64,000 bases of DNA from a virus. The translations under genes and the position numbers were made by a program. This document shows positions 1 through 7,121 of this stretch, one piece after another. The stretch covers positions 45,283 to 109,282 of the IMG/VR virus record IMGVR_UViG_3300043436_002883; one strand, given 5' to 3'. Under the pieces are notes generated by a model. That model searched no databases. It was not told where the DNA came from and saw only the letters and a list, made by a program, of their open reading frames with translations. Positions within the stretch are counted from its first letter, which is position 1. Every line of letters starts with the position of its first letter.

Positions 1-29
1 TCCAGAGATTGAGGCTCTTTTTCTTCCAT
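1..29 (-). CDS. Partial small gene, cut by window edge
   Basis: An ATG at 29..27 on the minus strand overlaps the stop of the upstream gene in a TAATG arrangement, as at many real junctions in this genome. Only the first nine residues (MEEKEPQSL) are visible, so no function can be given. It is the fourth gene of the leftward operon that begins with the lysozyme-like gene. Confidence 0.45.
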
Positions 30-232
30 TATGGTCTCCCCATATCTTCCCAAAATTTTTCTCTCCCCATAGAATCTGTTTCCGTAAGGGTGTTTGACTC
101 AAATTCATATGAAGAAAATGTCTCTTCATCCGCCGCACTGAAATTCGCACTATTTTGCGGAATCACTTTAATGTGAAAAAAATTCTCTTCTTGTTCACAG
201 GCACATTGCCCGTTTTTACATTTATCCAACAT
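29..232 (-). CDS. Hypothetical protein, 67 aa, Cys-containing N-terminus
   Basis: This short leftward gene overlaps the end of the preceding gene by 11 bases, which suggests translational coupling. The N-terminus has a Cys cluster (CKNGQCAC), and the rest is acidic and polar with no membrane segment. I do not recognise the family. Its place behind a lysozyme-like gene does not by itself make it a lysis protein. Confidence 0.6.
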   Translation of the reverse strand: MLDKCKNGQCACEQEENFFHIKVIPQNSANFSAADEETFSSYEFESNTLTETDSMGREKFWEDMGRP

Positions 233-431
233 TTTCCACCGCTTTCACGATATTGTCGTAATCTTTAGATCCAAGGACTTTTTTATAATTACAGGATAAG
301 CAGTAAACAAATACCCTGTCTTCGCCGTCTTGATTAGGATAAAGAGAGCCTTGATCCATTGGGCATAAAAGCTCTGGAACAAGGCCCTCTTGTGATAAAG
401 AGAGATACTTCGATACATACTGTACCTTCAT
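222..431 (-). CDS. Small zinc-ribbon-like protein, 69 aa
   Basis: Two Cys pairs are visible in the middle of this protein: one Cys in LLCPMDQG and a CxxC in YCLSCNYKK, with tyrosine and lysine after the second, as in many zinc ribbons. Only three cysteines are clear, so metal binding is likely but not certain. It lies five bases downstream of the lysozyme-like gene in the same leftward operon. Function is unknown. Confidence 0.6.
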   Translation of the reverse strand: MKVQYVSKYLSLSQEGLVPELLCPMDQGSLYPNQDGEDRVFVYCLSCNYKKVLGSKDYDNIVKAVENVG

Positions 432-436
432 TTATC

Positions 437-988
437 CTACTTCTTTTCAGTTGTTGGGAATCGCAATAGCCATTCCTGCGCTTTTGGGGTCATACCCTTC
501 CAGCTTGACCAATCTAAACCGCCGTTGGTCATATAGTACGTTATCTCTGCGTTTGTTACTGGGTCGAATAACTCTTTGTTACTCTTTAGGTTGAATTTCT
601 CTAGTCTGTCTGGACCGAGATCTCCAATCATGTTTATCTGGAATACTCCGTAAGAACTATCTCCAGTTTTCCTATCCCCGTTATATGCAAGCGGTCTTCC
701 GTTAGATTCACGCTTTGCTATTGACCAAGCTTTCTTAAGGCCTGCTCCTTCGAATCCTACAGTCTTGAGTAGCAATACTAGCTCTTCGTCTGTAAGCATC
801 TCAGATGGTTTGTAAACTTGATTACTGAACTTATCTAAGACTTCTTGCTTTAGTTGGGCTTCAGTTTTCACTAAAGGTTTTACTACTAAGGCTTGTGCGG
901 GCTGGACTGGAAACATAAATAATGTTATCATTACTATTGTAACCAGATTATGAGCCAAATCACTAACCTGTTGTTTTATTTTCTCCAT
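437..988 (-). CDS. Secreted lysozyme-like (transglycosylase-fold) protein, candidate endolysin
   Basis: The protein (183 aa) starts with a signal peptide: a Lys-containing N-terminus, a hydrophobic stretch (LVTIVMITLFMF) and an AQA-like cleavage site. The catalytic domain follows, with the signature AKRESNGRP (probable catalytic Glu), then SSYGVFQINM, and a final DWSSW; this is the SLT/lysozyme-like fold. It probably cleaves peptidoglycan glycan strands for host lysis or entry. An in-frame ATG at 1075 is possible, but the promoter at 1022-1051 lies downstream of it. A GAGGAGG ribosome site stands eight bases before the ATG at 988, so I chose 988. Confidence 0.8.
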   Translation of the reverse strand: MEKIKQQVSDLAHNLVTIVMITLFMFPVQPAQALVVKPLVKTEAQLKQEVLDKFSNQVYKPSEMLTDEELVLLLKTVGFEGAGLKKAWSIAKRESNGRPLAYNGDRKTGDSSYGVFQINMIGDLGPDRLEKFNLKSNKELFDPVTNAEITYYMTNGGLDWSSWKGMTPKAQEWLLRFPTTEKK

Positions 989-1021
989 TGGCATTTCCTC
1001 CTCTAGAGATAACGAACTACA

Positions 1022-1051
1022 ATCATAACATTGATAGGATAAGCCTGTCAA
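1022..1051 (-). promoter_or_regulatory. Sigma70-type promoter for the leftward lysin operon
   Basis: On the minus strand TTGACA (1051..1046) is followed after 18 bases by TATGAT (1027..1022). The transcript would start near 1015, giving a leader of about 26 bases that carries GAGGAGG. It faces away from the rightward glycosyltransferase gene, so this is a divergent intergenic region. Confidence 0.75.
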
Positions 1052-1073
1052 GCCAGTCAACCAGAAAGAAAAC

Positions 1074-2075
1074 ATGGATATATCTTATTATACTATTCAA
1101 GCAGGACTAAATCCTGCGGTTGGCTTTGGCTATGCGGGAAAAAATATTGTTAAATCATTAAATAATCTAGGACACTCTGTATCTTTTGCAAATCCTAAAT
1201 CTACTATTCAATTAAATTTTACTCAGCCTCATCATTATAAGCTTCACAGAAATCAGTATCAAATTGGATATACTCCGTGGGAGTCAACATCTATGAGATC
1301 AGACTGGGTTGAAAGATTTAACGCTTGTGATGAAGTGTGGGCAACATCTGATTGGTGTGCACAAGTTTTTAAAGAAAACGGAATAACAAAACCAATATAT
1401 GTTTATCCACACGGTATTGAAGATTTTTGGAAACCAAAGCGCAGGGTTGTTAAAGAAGGACAACCGTTAAAGTTTTTACACATTGGAGAACCATCTCCAA
1501 GAAAAGACGGGCAGCTAGCAGTAGACACTTTTATCAAGCTATATGGCAATAACCCAAACTATCATTTAACTATTAAAGCACACAATTTTAACACTGTTAG
1601 AGTTTATGATAAAGATAATCAGTTTATGAGTCCAGAGATGGCATATAATAATATTACTTTAATAACAGATGAGATTAAAGAAGCAGATCTTGTTGCTTTG
1701 TATCACAGCCATCATGTTTTGTTGTATCCCACATGGGGAGAAGGTTTTGGGTTTATTCCGCTTCAAGGTTTAGCAACAGGCATGCCAGTTATATCAACAT
1801 ATGATTGGTCTCACTATGTGGACTATATGGGACCACTTAAATTAAAATCTAAACTTACAGATGAGACTTTGCCAAAAGCAGTTGGAGACGGACACATTGG
1901 AAAAATGTTTAAACCAGATGCAAAACATTTAGAGCAACTAATGCGTGAAGTTTCTCTTGATTATAAAGCATACTCTGGTTATTATTTTGCTCAGTCAATT
2001 AAAATACATGAAGATTATAATTGGGATCAGTTGACCAAGAAAGCATTTGATCATTTAGTAGAAAAATTTTCCTAG
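1074..2075 (+). CDS. GT-B fold glycosyltransferase (GT4-like)
   Basis: The 333 aa protein has a GT-B layout. The N-terminal half includes an FGYAGKNIV loop typical of acceptor-side Rossmann domains, followed by a linker (YPHGIEDFW) and a donor-binding C-terminal half with LHIGEPSPRKDG and EGFGFIPLQG. The second acidic residue of the usual E-x7-E donor motif is Gln here (E223 to Q231). It probably transfers a sugar from a nucleotide donor. Phage substrates could be modified DNA bases, virion proteins or host surface glycans, and nothing here decides which. It sits alone between the divergent lysin promoter and nrdJ. The ribosome site is weak (AGAAAGAAAAC). Confidence 0.8.
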   Translation: MDISYYTIQAGLNPAVGFGYAGKNIVKSLNNLGHSVSFANPKSTIQLNFTQPHHYKLHRNQYQIGYTPWESTSMRSDWVERFNACDEVWATSDWCAQVFKENGITKPIYVYPHGIEDFWKPKRRVVKEGQPLKFLHIGEPSPRKDGQLAVDTFIKLYGNNPNYHLTIKAHNFNTVRVYDKDNQFMSPEMAYNNITLITDEIKEADLVALYHSHHVLLYPTWGEGFGFIPLQGLATGMPVISTYDWSHYVDYMGPLKLKSKLTDETLPKAVGDGHIGKMFKPDAKHLEQLMREVSLDYKAYSGYYFAQSIKIHEDYNWDQLTKKAFDHLVEKFS

Positions 2076-2078
2076 CGC

Positions 2079-2107
2079 TTCCACTTTTAATTATTCTTTG
2101 GTAGAAT
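2079..2107 (+). promoter_or_regulatory. Promoter for nrdJ
   Basis: TTCCAC (2079-2084), a 17-base spacer and TAGAAT (2102-2107), preceded by TGg (extended -10), stand between the glycosyltransferase and nrdJ. A leader of about 50 bases contains a small perfect hairpin, CCGC-TAG-GCGG. It is too short for a cobalamin riboswitch. Confidence 0.6.
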
Positions 2108-2162
2108 AGGATCTTCACACTAAATCAAATTAACCGCTAGGCGGAGAAACAGGTAATTTTAA

Positions 2163-4097
2163 ATGTCTAAGACTATTGCAAACCCATACGAAAATTTTAT
2201 TGCGTTATCACGTTACGCTAGATGGATTCCAGAAGAGAATAGACGTGAGACATGGGGAGAAACAGTAGATCGATATTTTTCTTTTATGTTAAATCATTTA
2301 AAAGAAAATCATAATTATATTCCAACTGAGAAGCTTGTAGCGGAATTAAAAGACGGTGTATTTAACAGAAATGTGATGCCGTCTATGCGCTCCGTGATGA
2401 CATCAGGAGCAGCATTAGAAAGAGACAATGTGGCTGGATACAATTGTTCATTTGTTCCAGTAGATTCTCCACGTTCATTTGATGAAACAATGTATATTCT
2501 TATGTGCGGAACAGGTGTAGGATTTTCTGTTGAATACAAGTACGTTAATAAACTTCCTGCCGTCCCAGATTCGTTTGAAAAGTCAGATACAGTAATTGTT
2601 GTAGAAGATTCAAAACAGGGTTGGGCAAAAGCATATCGTGAGCTACTAGCATTGCTCTGGACTGGACACATTCCAGCAATTGACGTTTCTAAAGTACGTC
2701 CCGCAGGTGCACGTCTTAAGACAATGGGTGGACGCTCATCGGGACCACAACCACTTGTAAATCTTTTTGATTTTACTATTGCAAAGTTTAAAAATGCAGC
2801 AGGTCGTCAACTTAAGCCTATTGAGGCGCATGACATTATGTGTAAGATTGGAGAAGTTGTTGTCGTTGGCGGAGTACGTAGATCAGCAATGATTTCTCTT
2901 TCCAACATTAATGATATTGAGATGGCTGCAGCAAAGTCAGGCAACTGGTGGGAAAATAATACACAACGTGCACTTTCAAATAACTCTGTTGCTTATTCAC
3001 GCAAGCCAGAGATGGAGCAGTTTATAGCAGAATGGAAAAACCTTTATGATTCAAAATCAGGAGAACGAGGTATATACAATGTGGCCGCAGCTCAAGCCCA
3101 AGCAGCCAAGTATGGAAGAAGAGATCCAGATATTCACTACGGAACTAACCCATGCTCAGAGATTATCTTACGTCCTTACCAGTTTTGTAATCTTTCAGAA
3201 GTCGTACTTCGTGAAAAAGATACAGTTGAAGATGTTGCAAACAAAGTTCGCCTTGCTACAATTTTGGGAACATGGCAATCAACGCTAACAGATTTTAAGT
3301 ATTTACGTAAAATATGGAAAGATAATACAGAAGAAGAACGCCTGCTTGGTGTATCCTTAACTGGACAATTTGGACATAAGTTCTTTTCTGGAAAGCAGGG
3401 CTTGGATAAGTTGGAAACAACTCTATCGGGTCTTCGTGAATATGCAAGAGAAACGAATAAAGAAGAGGCTGGGAAAATTGGGATTCCTGAGTCTGCAGCT
3501 ATTACATGTGTAAAGCCTTCTGGCACAGTATCTCAATTGGTCGGGGTATCTTCAGGAATGCATCCTTGGCATTCACCATATTACATTCGTACAGTTCGTG
3601 GCTCAAAGGGAGATCCAATTTCTACATTCTTAAAGGAAGTCGGAATTCCAGTAGAAGATGATGTTATGAAGCCAAATGATACATACGTATTTTCATTTCC
3701 AGTTAAGGCACCAGAGGGTGCAATTGTTAGAAATGATTTAACAGCATTAGACCACCTAAATACATGGTTAGTTTATCAACGTGCATGGTGTGAGCACAAG
3801 CCTTCAATTACAGTTTCTGTAAAAGAAGATGAGTGGATGGAGGTTGGGGCATGGGTATATAAGCATTTTGATGAGGTATCTGGAATTTCATTCCTGCCTC
3901 ATTCAGATCACTCATACAAGCAGGCTCCCTACCAAGAAGTAGATAAAGCAGAATATGATGCACTTGTTGCAAAGATGCCTAAAGAAATTCGCTGGGAAGA
4001 TTTATCTTTTTATGAGACAGAAGATGGCACTTCTACTAATGCCACTCTTGCCTGCAGCTCAGATGGAAACTGTGAGCTTGTAGATATTTCCGCTTAA
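2163..4097 (+). CDS. nrdJ: Adenosylcobalamin-dependent (class II, monomeric) ribonucleotide reductase
   Basis: NrdJ reduces ribonucleoside triphosphates to deoxynucleotides using coenzyme B12, with no oxygen requirement and no small subunit. Key residues line up with the Lactobacillus enzyme: C331 in NPCSEI (thiyl radical), E333, the disulfide pair C95 (YNCSF) and C342 (QFCNLSE), and C-terminal C631/C637 that re-reduce the active site. C331 and C342 are 11 residues apart, as are C408 and C419 in the Lactobacillus enzyme. At 644 aa it is shorter than the roughly 740 aa cellular type, as is usual for phage forms. There is no intein at NPCSEI. It has its own promoter. It supplies dNTPs for phage DNA and depends on host cobalamin. 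Confidence 0.95.
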   Translation: MSKTIANPYENFIALSRYARWIPEENRRETWGETVDRYFSFMLNHLKENHNYIPTEKLVAELKDGVFNRNVMPSMRSVMTSGAALERDNVAGYNCSFVPVDSPRSFDETMYILMCGTGVGFSVEYKYVNKLPAVPDSFEKSDTVIVVEDSKQGWAKAYRELLALLWTGHIPAIDVSKVRPAGARLKTMGGRSSGPQPLVNLFDFTIAKFKNAAGRQLKPIEAHDIMCKIGEVVVVGGVRRSAMISLSNINDIEMAAAKSGNWWENNTQRALSNNSVAYSRKPEMEQFIAEWKNLYDSKSGERGIYNVAAAQAQAAKYGRRDPDIHYGTNPCSEIILRPYQFCNLSEVVLREKDTVEDVANKVRLATILGTWQSTLTDFKYLRKIWKDNTEEERLLGVSLTGQFGHKFFSGKQGLDKLETTLSGLREYARETNKEEAGKIGIPESAAITCVKPSGTVSQLVGVSSGMHPWHSPYYIRTVRGSKGDPISTFLKEVGIPVEDDVMKPNDTYVFSFPVKAPEGAIVRNDLTALDHLNTWLVYQRAWCEHKPSITVSVKEDEWMEVGAWVYKHFDEVSGISFLPHSDHSYKQAPYQEVDKAEYDALVAKMPKEIRWEDLSFYETEDGTSTNATLACSSDGNCELVDISA

Positions 4098-4106
4098 TGG
4101 TAGAAT
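4078..4106 (+). promoter_or_regulatory. Promoter for the holin-like gene, overlapping the nrdJ stop
   Basis: TTGTAG (4078-4083), 17 bases, then TAGAAT (4101-4106) with TGg in front. The -35 lies in the last codons of nrdJ. Transcription would start near 4113, so the leader begins at the first hairpin described at 4114. Confidence 0.6.
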
Positions 4107-4113
4107 ATGAGTA

Positions 4114-4149
4114 TTGGGTATTAACCCAAAATTCTGGGCACCCCGCCCA
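4114..4149 (+). promoter_or_regulatory. Tandem hairpins in the leader of the holin-like gene
   Basis: Two adjacent perfect hairpins are visible: TTGGGT-ATTA-ACCCAA (4114-4129) and TGGGC-ACCCC-GCCCA (4135-4149). The second arm of the first and the first arm of the second could pair instead (CCCA with TGGG), so the RNA has mutually exclusive folds. The ribosome site GGAG follows at 4154. This may be post-transcriptional control of a toxic membrane protein. No U-tract follows, so it is not a classical terminator. Confidence 0.45.
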
Positions 4150-4165
4150 AAATGGAGATGATAAA

Positions 4166-4408
4166 ATGGCTATCAAAAAATTTGATAAGGCTGACTTGAA
4201 CAAAGATGGGAAAGTAACAATGCAAGAACAAATTTTAGCAGCAATTGGAACATACGGAAGAGCATTTTTGGCAGCAGCCACAGCTCTATACATGACTGGA
4301 AATACAAATCCAAAGGATTTGATTGCAGCTGGCGTAGCAGCAATTGCTCCAGTAATTCTAAAGGCATTAAGCCCAAGCAACAAAGAATTTGGATTTACAA
4401 GCAAGTAA
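4166..4408 (+). CDS. Small membrane protein with an EF-hand loop, candidate holin
   Basis: This 80 aa protein begins with a complete EF-hand-type calcium loop, D10-x-N12-x-D14-G-K16-V-T-x-x-E21. Two hydrophobic segments follow, around residues 28-45 (AFLAAATALYM) and 50-68 (LIAAGVAAIAPVILKAL), ending in a polar tail. The two-segment, alanine-rich layout resembles r1t-type phage holins. A longer frame opens at 4097, but the ATG at 4166 has GGAG eight bases upstream and the promoter starts the RNA at about 4113, so I use 4166. It follows nrdJ rather than the lysin, which is unusual for a holin. The holin role is inferred. Confidence 0.6.
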   Translation: MAIKKFDKADLNKDGKVTMQEQILAAIGTYGRAFLAAATALYMTGNTNPKDLIAAGVAAIAPVILKALSPSNKEFGFTSK

Positions 4409-4416
4409 TTTAATTA

Positions 4417-4446
4417 TTACTGTTAGGATAGCTCCTGTGCTAAAAT
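4417..4446 (+). promoter_or_regulatory. Promoter for the fibre gene block, inside a terminator
   Basis: TTACTG (4417-4422), 18 bases, TAAAAT (4441-4446) with TGc in front. The -10 box forms the loop of the terminator hairpin at 4432-4457. Predicted start is near 4453, and the AGGAG ribosome site at 4469-4473 precedes the gene at 4483. Confidence 0.5.
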
Positions 4447-4462
4447 AAGCATAGGAGTTTTC
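4432..4462 (+). terminator. Intrinsic terminator after the holin-like gene
   Basis: CTCCTGTGCT (4432-4441) pairs with AGCATAGGAG (4448-4457) over ten pairs with one G-T, a six-base loop (AAAATA), and then TTTTCC. It ends the nrdJ/holin transcript. Confidence 0.65.
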
Positions 4463-4482
4463 CTATTTAGGAGTACTATAAA

Positions 4483-4830
4483 ATGGCAGGGCAAAAGAAT
4501 TTCGAAGTGGATCAAAATGCCACATTTTCATTTATTGTTGAATACAAAGACGATAATGGGCTACCTATTGACCTAACAGGCTCAACAGCAAAAATGCAGG
4601 TAAGAGATACAAAAGGTGGAACTAAATTAGCTTTTAGTTTAACTTCACCATCAGGCGGAATCACAATAACCCCACTACTTGGCAAGTTAACTATTAAAAT
4701 GACTCCAACACAAACCAATAAACTATTCTATCCAAAATCATCATATGACATTATGCTGACAGATTCAAACGCAAATAAAATTAAATTGCTAGAGGGCTTT
4801 ATGACACTTAGCAGATCGGTGACAATATAA
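4483..4830 (+). CDS. Small beta-rich virion protein (fibre or baseplate Ig-like)
   Basis: The 115 aa protein is beta-rich. It opens with a pattern common in phage baseplate/fibre N-terminal domains (a run of Val/Ile-Asp followed by DLTGSTAKMQVRD and, later, a TPTQTNKL turn). This recalls the N-terminal domain of BppU-type baseplate proteins and similar Ig-like modules. It starts the fibre block with a good AGGAG site, and its stop overlaps the next start (TAATG). A structural role in the adhesion apparatus is likely; no enzyme motif is seen. Confidence 0.6.
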   Translation: MAGQKNFEVDQNATFSFIVEYKDDNGLPIDLTGSTAKMQVRDTKGGTKLAFSLTSPSGGITITPLLGKLTIKMTPTQTNKLFYPKSSYDIMLTDSNANKIKLLEGFMTLSRSVTI

Positions 4831-5267
4831 TGGTAGAGACAATTGTTGTAACAGTTCCAAGCAACGAAGTTGTAGTTTCTACTCCTGGCCCCCAAGGCCC
4901 AAGAGGAAAAAGCATACTTAATGGAGTAGGTGCTCCTGCAGAAAATTTTGGTCTTGAAGGAGATTTTTACTATGATAAAAATACAACAAGATTCTATGGG
5001 CCAAAGCCAACAGATCTAACTTGGGCAGGAGCAACAAATTACCTTTTAAACATGACTTTAGAGTACTCTTGGGAACTTACACAAGTTACTGGACCAGTAT
5101 CTGGAGTATATTCTGTAGAAATTAATCATAATTTAGGCATGAAGCCAAACGTTACAATTAAATCAAGCGCAGGCGACGTTTTAGAAACAGGAATAGATTA
5201 TAATAGTAGTAACAAAATAACACTGACAATGGCTCAACCATTCTCAGGGACAGCGTACCTGTCTTAA
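4830..5267 (+). CDS. Fibre-associated protein with a short collagen-like segment
   Basis: The 145 aa protein has an N-terminal beta strand, then a very short collagen-type run (TPGPQGPRGK, residues 18-27), a GDFYYDKNTTRFYGPK unit often seen in fibre proteins, and a C-terminal beta domain beginning HNLGMKP. The C-terminal domain resembles the end of the next protein (HNLGTRD...). The Gly-Pro-x run is too short for a stable triple helix alone but could nucleate trimers, and it is also a conceivable substrate for the prolyl hydroxylase-like enzymes at 15777-21414. Start and stop are coupled to neighbours. Confidence 0.65.
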   Translation: MVETIVVTVPSNEVVVSTPGPQGPRGKSILNGVGAPAENFGLEGDFYYDKNTTRFYGPKPTDLTWAGATNYLLNMTLEYSWELTQVTGPVSGVYSVEINHNLGMKPNVTIKSSAGDVLETGIDYNSSNKITLTMAQPFSGTAYLS

Positions 5268-5279
5268 GGGAGTTAGCAA

Positions 5280-6701
5280 ATGGCAAGAAAATTTTTAGTT
5301 AGCGTTGATCTCAATAAGAATGAGCTTCTCAATGCCAGAATCCAAAACCTCGGAGCTGCACCATCTAGCCCAGTAACTGGACAAATTTACTATGACAGCG
5401 GCAACAATGTCATGTACTACTACAATGGATTACCTTCACCAAATGGTCCATGGATGCCAATGTCTGGCTCTACAGAAGTTATCCAAGATGTTATTGGGTC
5501 TTCAGTATTAGGTGGAAATGTTTTAACAGCGACATACGATGACACCGCTGGAACAACAACAATTGATTTAGACAATACAGCAGTAACAGCTGGATCTTAT
5601 GGTTCAACAACAGCAATTCCAACATTTACAGTAGACGCACAAGGTCGTTTAACTGCTGCAAGTACAGTAAGCGTAGCAACAGCTCTTTCAATTGCTGCAG
5701 AATCTGGAACAGCAGACACAGTAGACCTTCTAACAGATACACTAACCTTTGCCGCAGGCGAAGGAATTAATACAGATGTTACAAACAACACAATTACAAT
5801 TTCTGGAGAAGATGCCTCTACAAGCAATAAGGGTATTGCGTCATTTAATTCAGATGATTTTAATACAACAGATGGACATGTAGAGCTAGAGGATACAGTT
5901 GTTAAAACAGTTACAACAGACTCTGGAGCTCTTACTCCATCATCACACGGCCTCTCTATTCTTGGCGGAGAAGGAATTGATGTAACGCATTCTGGAACAT
6001 CAATTACAGTGGCTGGAGAAGATGCAAGTACAACTAATAAGGGTGTGGCTTCATTCTCAACAGATGACTTTACAGTAACATCTGGTGCAGTAACAATCAA
6101 GAATGTGAATCTTGCTACACAGACAACTGGAAATTATATTGCAACAATTGCTGGAACAGAAAATGAAGTTACAGTTTCAGGATCTGGAACAGAAAATTCA
6201 GCAGTAACAATTGGACTTCCAGACGATGTATCAATTACTAACAACTTAACAGTTGGCGGAAACCTAACAGTTAATGGTACAGTAACTGCGGTAAATACAG
6301 AAACAACAACATTAAATGATAATATTATTGTTTTAAATAACAATGAAACAGGTACTCCGTCCCAAAACGCAGGACTTGAAGTAGAACGTGGAACATCTGC
6401 TAATGTTTCAATAGTATGGAATGAATCTTCAGATCAATGGACACTTACAAATGATGGTACAAACTATCATGAAGTAGTACGTAAGTGGAAATCTAATATT
6501 ACTACAACCACTGAAGCCCCTTACACATTTGCGGCAGAGCATAATCTTGGAACACGTGATGTAACGGTTGCAGTTTATTCAAACTCTACTCCATATTCCG
6601 AGGTTGAGGTAGATGTTGATCATACATCAGATACTACAGTTACACTAACATTTGCAATCGCACCAACAGCTGGAGCATATAGAGTAGTAATTACAGGATA
6701 A
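5280..6701 (+). CDS. Tail fibre-like virion protein, 473 aa
   Basis: The protein is Thr/Val/Asn-rich and almost free of Cys. It has an N-terminal [16 protein letters not shown] display unit, two copies of a repeat carrying EDAST[ST]NKG[IV]ASF, a [15 protein letters not shown] beta-helix stretch like those in T4-type and cyanophage fibres, and a C-terminal HNLGTRDV beta domain shared with its upstream neighbour. It is probably a trimeric fibre or side-fibre subunit. The ATG has a GGGAG site eight bases upstream. Confidence 0.75.
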   Translation: MARKFLVSVDLNKNELLNARIQNLGAAPSSPVTGQIYYDSGNNVMYYYNGLPSPNGPWMPMSGSTEVIQDVIGSSVLGGNVLTATYDDTAGTTTIDLDNTAVTAGSYGSTTAIPTFTVDAQGRLTAASTVSVATALSIAAESGTADTVDLLTDTLTFAAGEGINTDVTNNTITISGEDASTSNKGIASFNSDDFNTTDGHVELEDTVVKTVTTDSGALTPSSHGLSILGGEGIDVTHSGTSITVAGEDASTTNKGVASFSTDDFTVTSGAVTIKNVNLATQTTGNYIATIAGTENEVTVSGSGTENSAVTIGLPDDVSITNNLTVGGNLTVNGTVTAVNTETTTLNDNIIVLNNNETGTPSQNAGLEVERGTSANVSIVWNESSDQWTLTNDGTNYHEVVRKWKSNITTTTEAPYTFAAEHNLGTRDVTVAVYSNSTPYSEVEVDVDHTSDTTVTLTFAIAPTAGAYRVVITG

Positions 6702-6704
6702 AGT

Positions 6705-7121
6705 ATGACAAAAAAATTCTTAACGCCTATAGCACCACCAGCGCTTACTGAAGATCCATCTGTAGGAATAACTGGAGCTATTTACTATAATAGTTTAACT
6801 GGAAAGTTAAAGATTTATTCTGGTACGGCTTGGGAAAATGTTTCTACAGGAGTTTCAGTATTATCGGGACCACCATCTAATCCAGATTTAGGGCAACTTT
6901 ATTTTGATACATCAGAAAGTACATTTAAAGGCTACAATGGACAAGTTTGGTATGACGTTGCGGGACCAAAAGAAATTTTGGAGCATACACACAACGCATC
7001 AAGTGGTATAGTAGAAGAAGTAAATTATGGAGAGTATGTTGATGACTCTAGAATTTTTGCAAGTTCAGGCAGTGCTAGTTCAAATTTTATAGGTGATTAT
7101 ATTGACGGAGGTGGTGCATAA
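6705..7121 (+). CDS. Short fibre-associated protein, 138 aa
   Basis: Two copies of a fibre display unit are visible: GAIYYNSLTGKLKIYSG at residues 26-42 and GQLYFDTSESTFKGYNG at residues 64-80. The C-terminus is Ser/Gly-rich with a HTHN cluster. The start lies three bases after the previous stop and the end overlaps the next start (TAATG), so it belongs to the fibre transcript. It is probably a connector or chaperone-like fibre segment, but the exact role is unknown. Confidence 0.65.
   Translation: MTKKFLTPIAPPALTEDPSVGITGAIYYNSLTGKLKIYSGTAWENVSTGVSVLSGPPSNPDLGQLYFDTSESTFKGYNGQVWYDVAGPKEILEHTHNASSGIVEEVNYGEYVDDSRIFASSGSASSNFIGDYIDGGGA

Noticed and set aside
989-1075. Longer lysin start at 1075
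   Set aside because: The promoter (TTGACA/TATGAT) lies inside this part; the signal peptide begins at the ATG at 988.
2108-2162. Cobalamin riboswitch before nrdJ
   Set aside because: The leader is about 50 bases, too short for the known B12 aptamer, and only a 4-base-pair hairpin is visible.
3147-3164. Intein in nrdJ at the NPCSEI active site
   Set aside because: The active-site region is uninterrupted and the protein length is normal for a phage NrdJ.
4097-4165. Upstream extension of the holin-like protein
   Set aside because: This part would lie before the predicted RNA start and covers the two leader hairpins; the ATG at 4166 has a ribosome site.
5597-6100. Minus-strand 167 aa frame
   Set aside because: Antisense shadow of the fibre gene, Val/Ser-rich from reversed Thr/Ala codons; no start signals.
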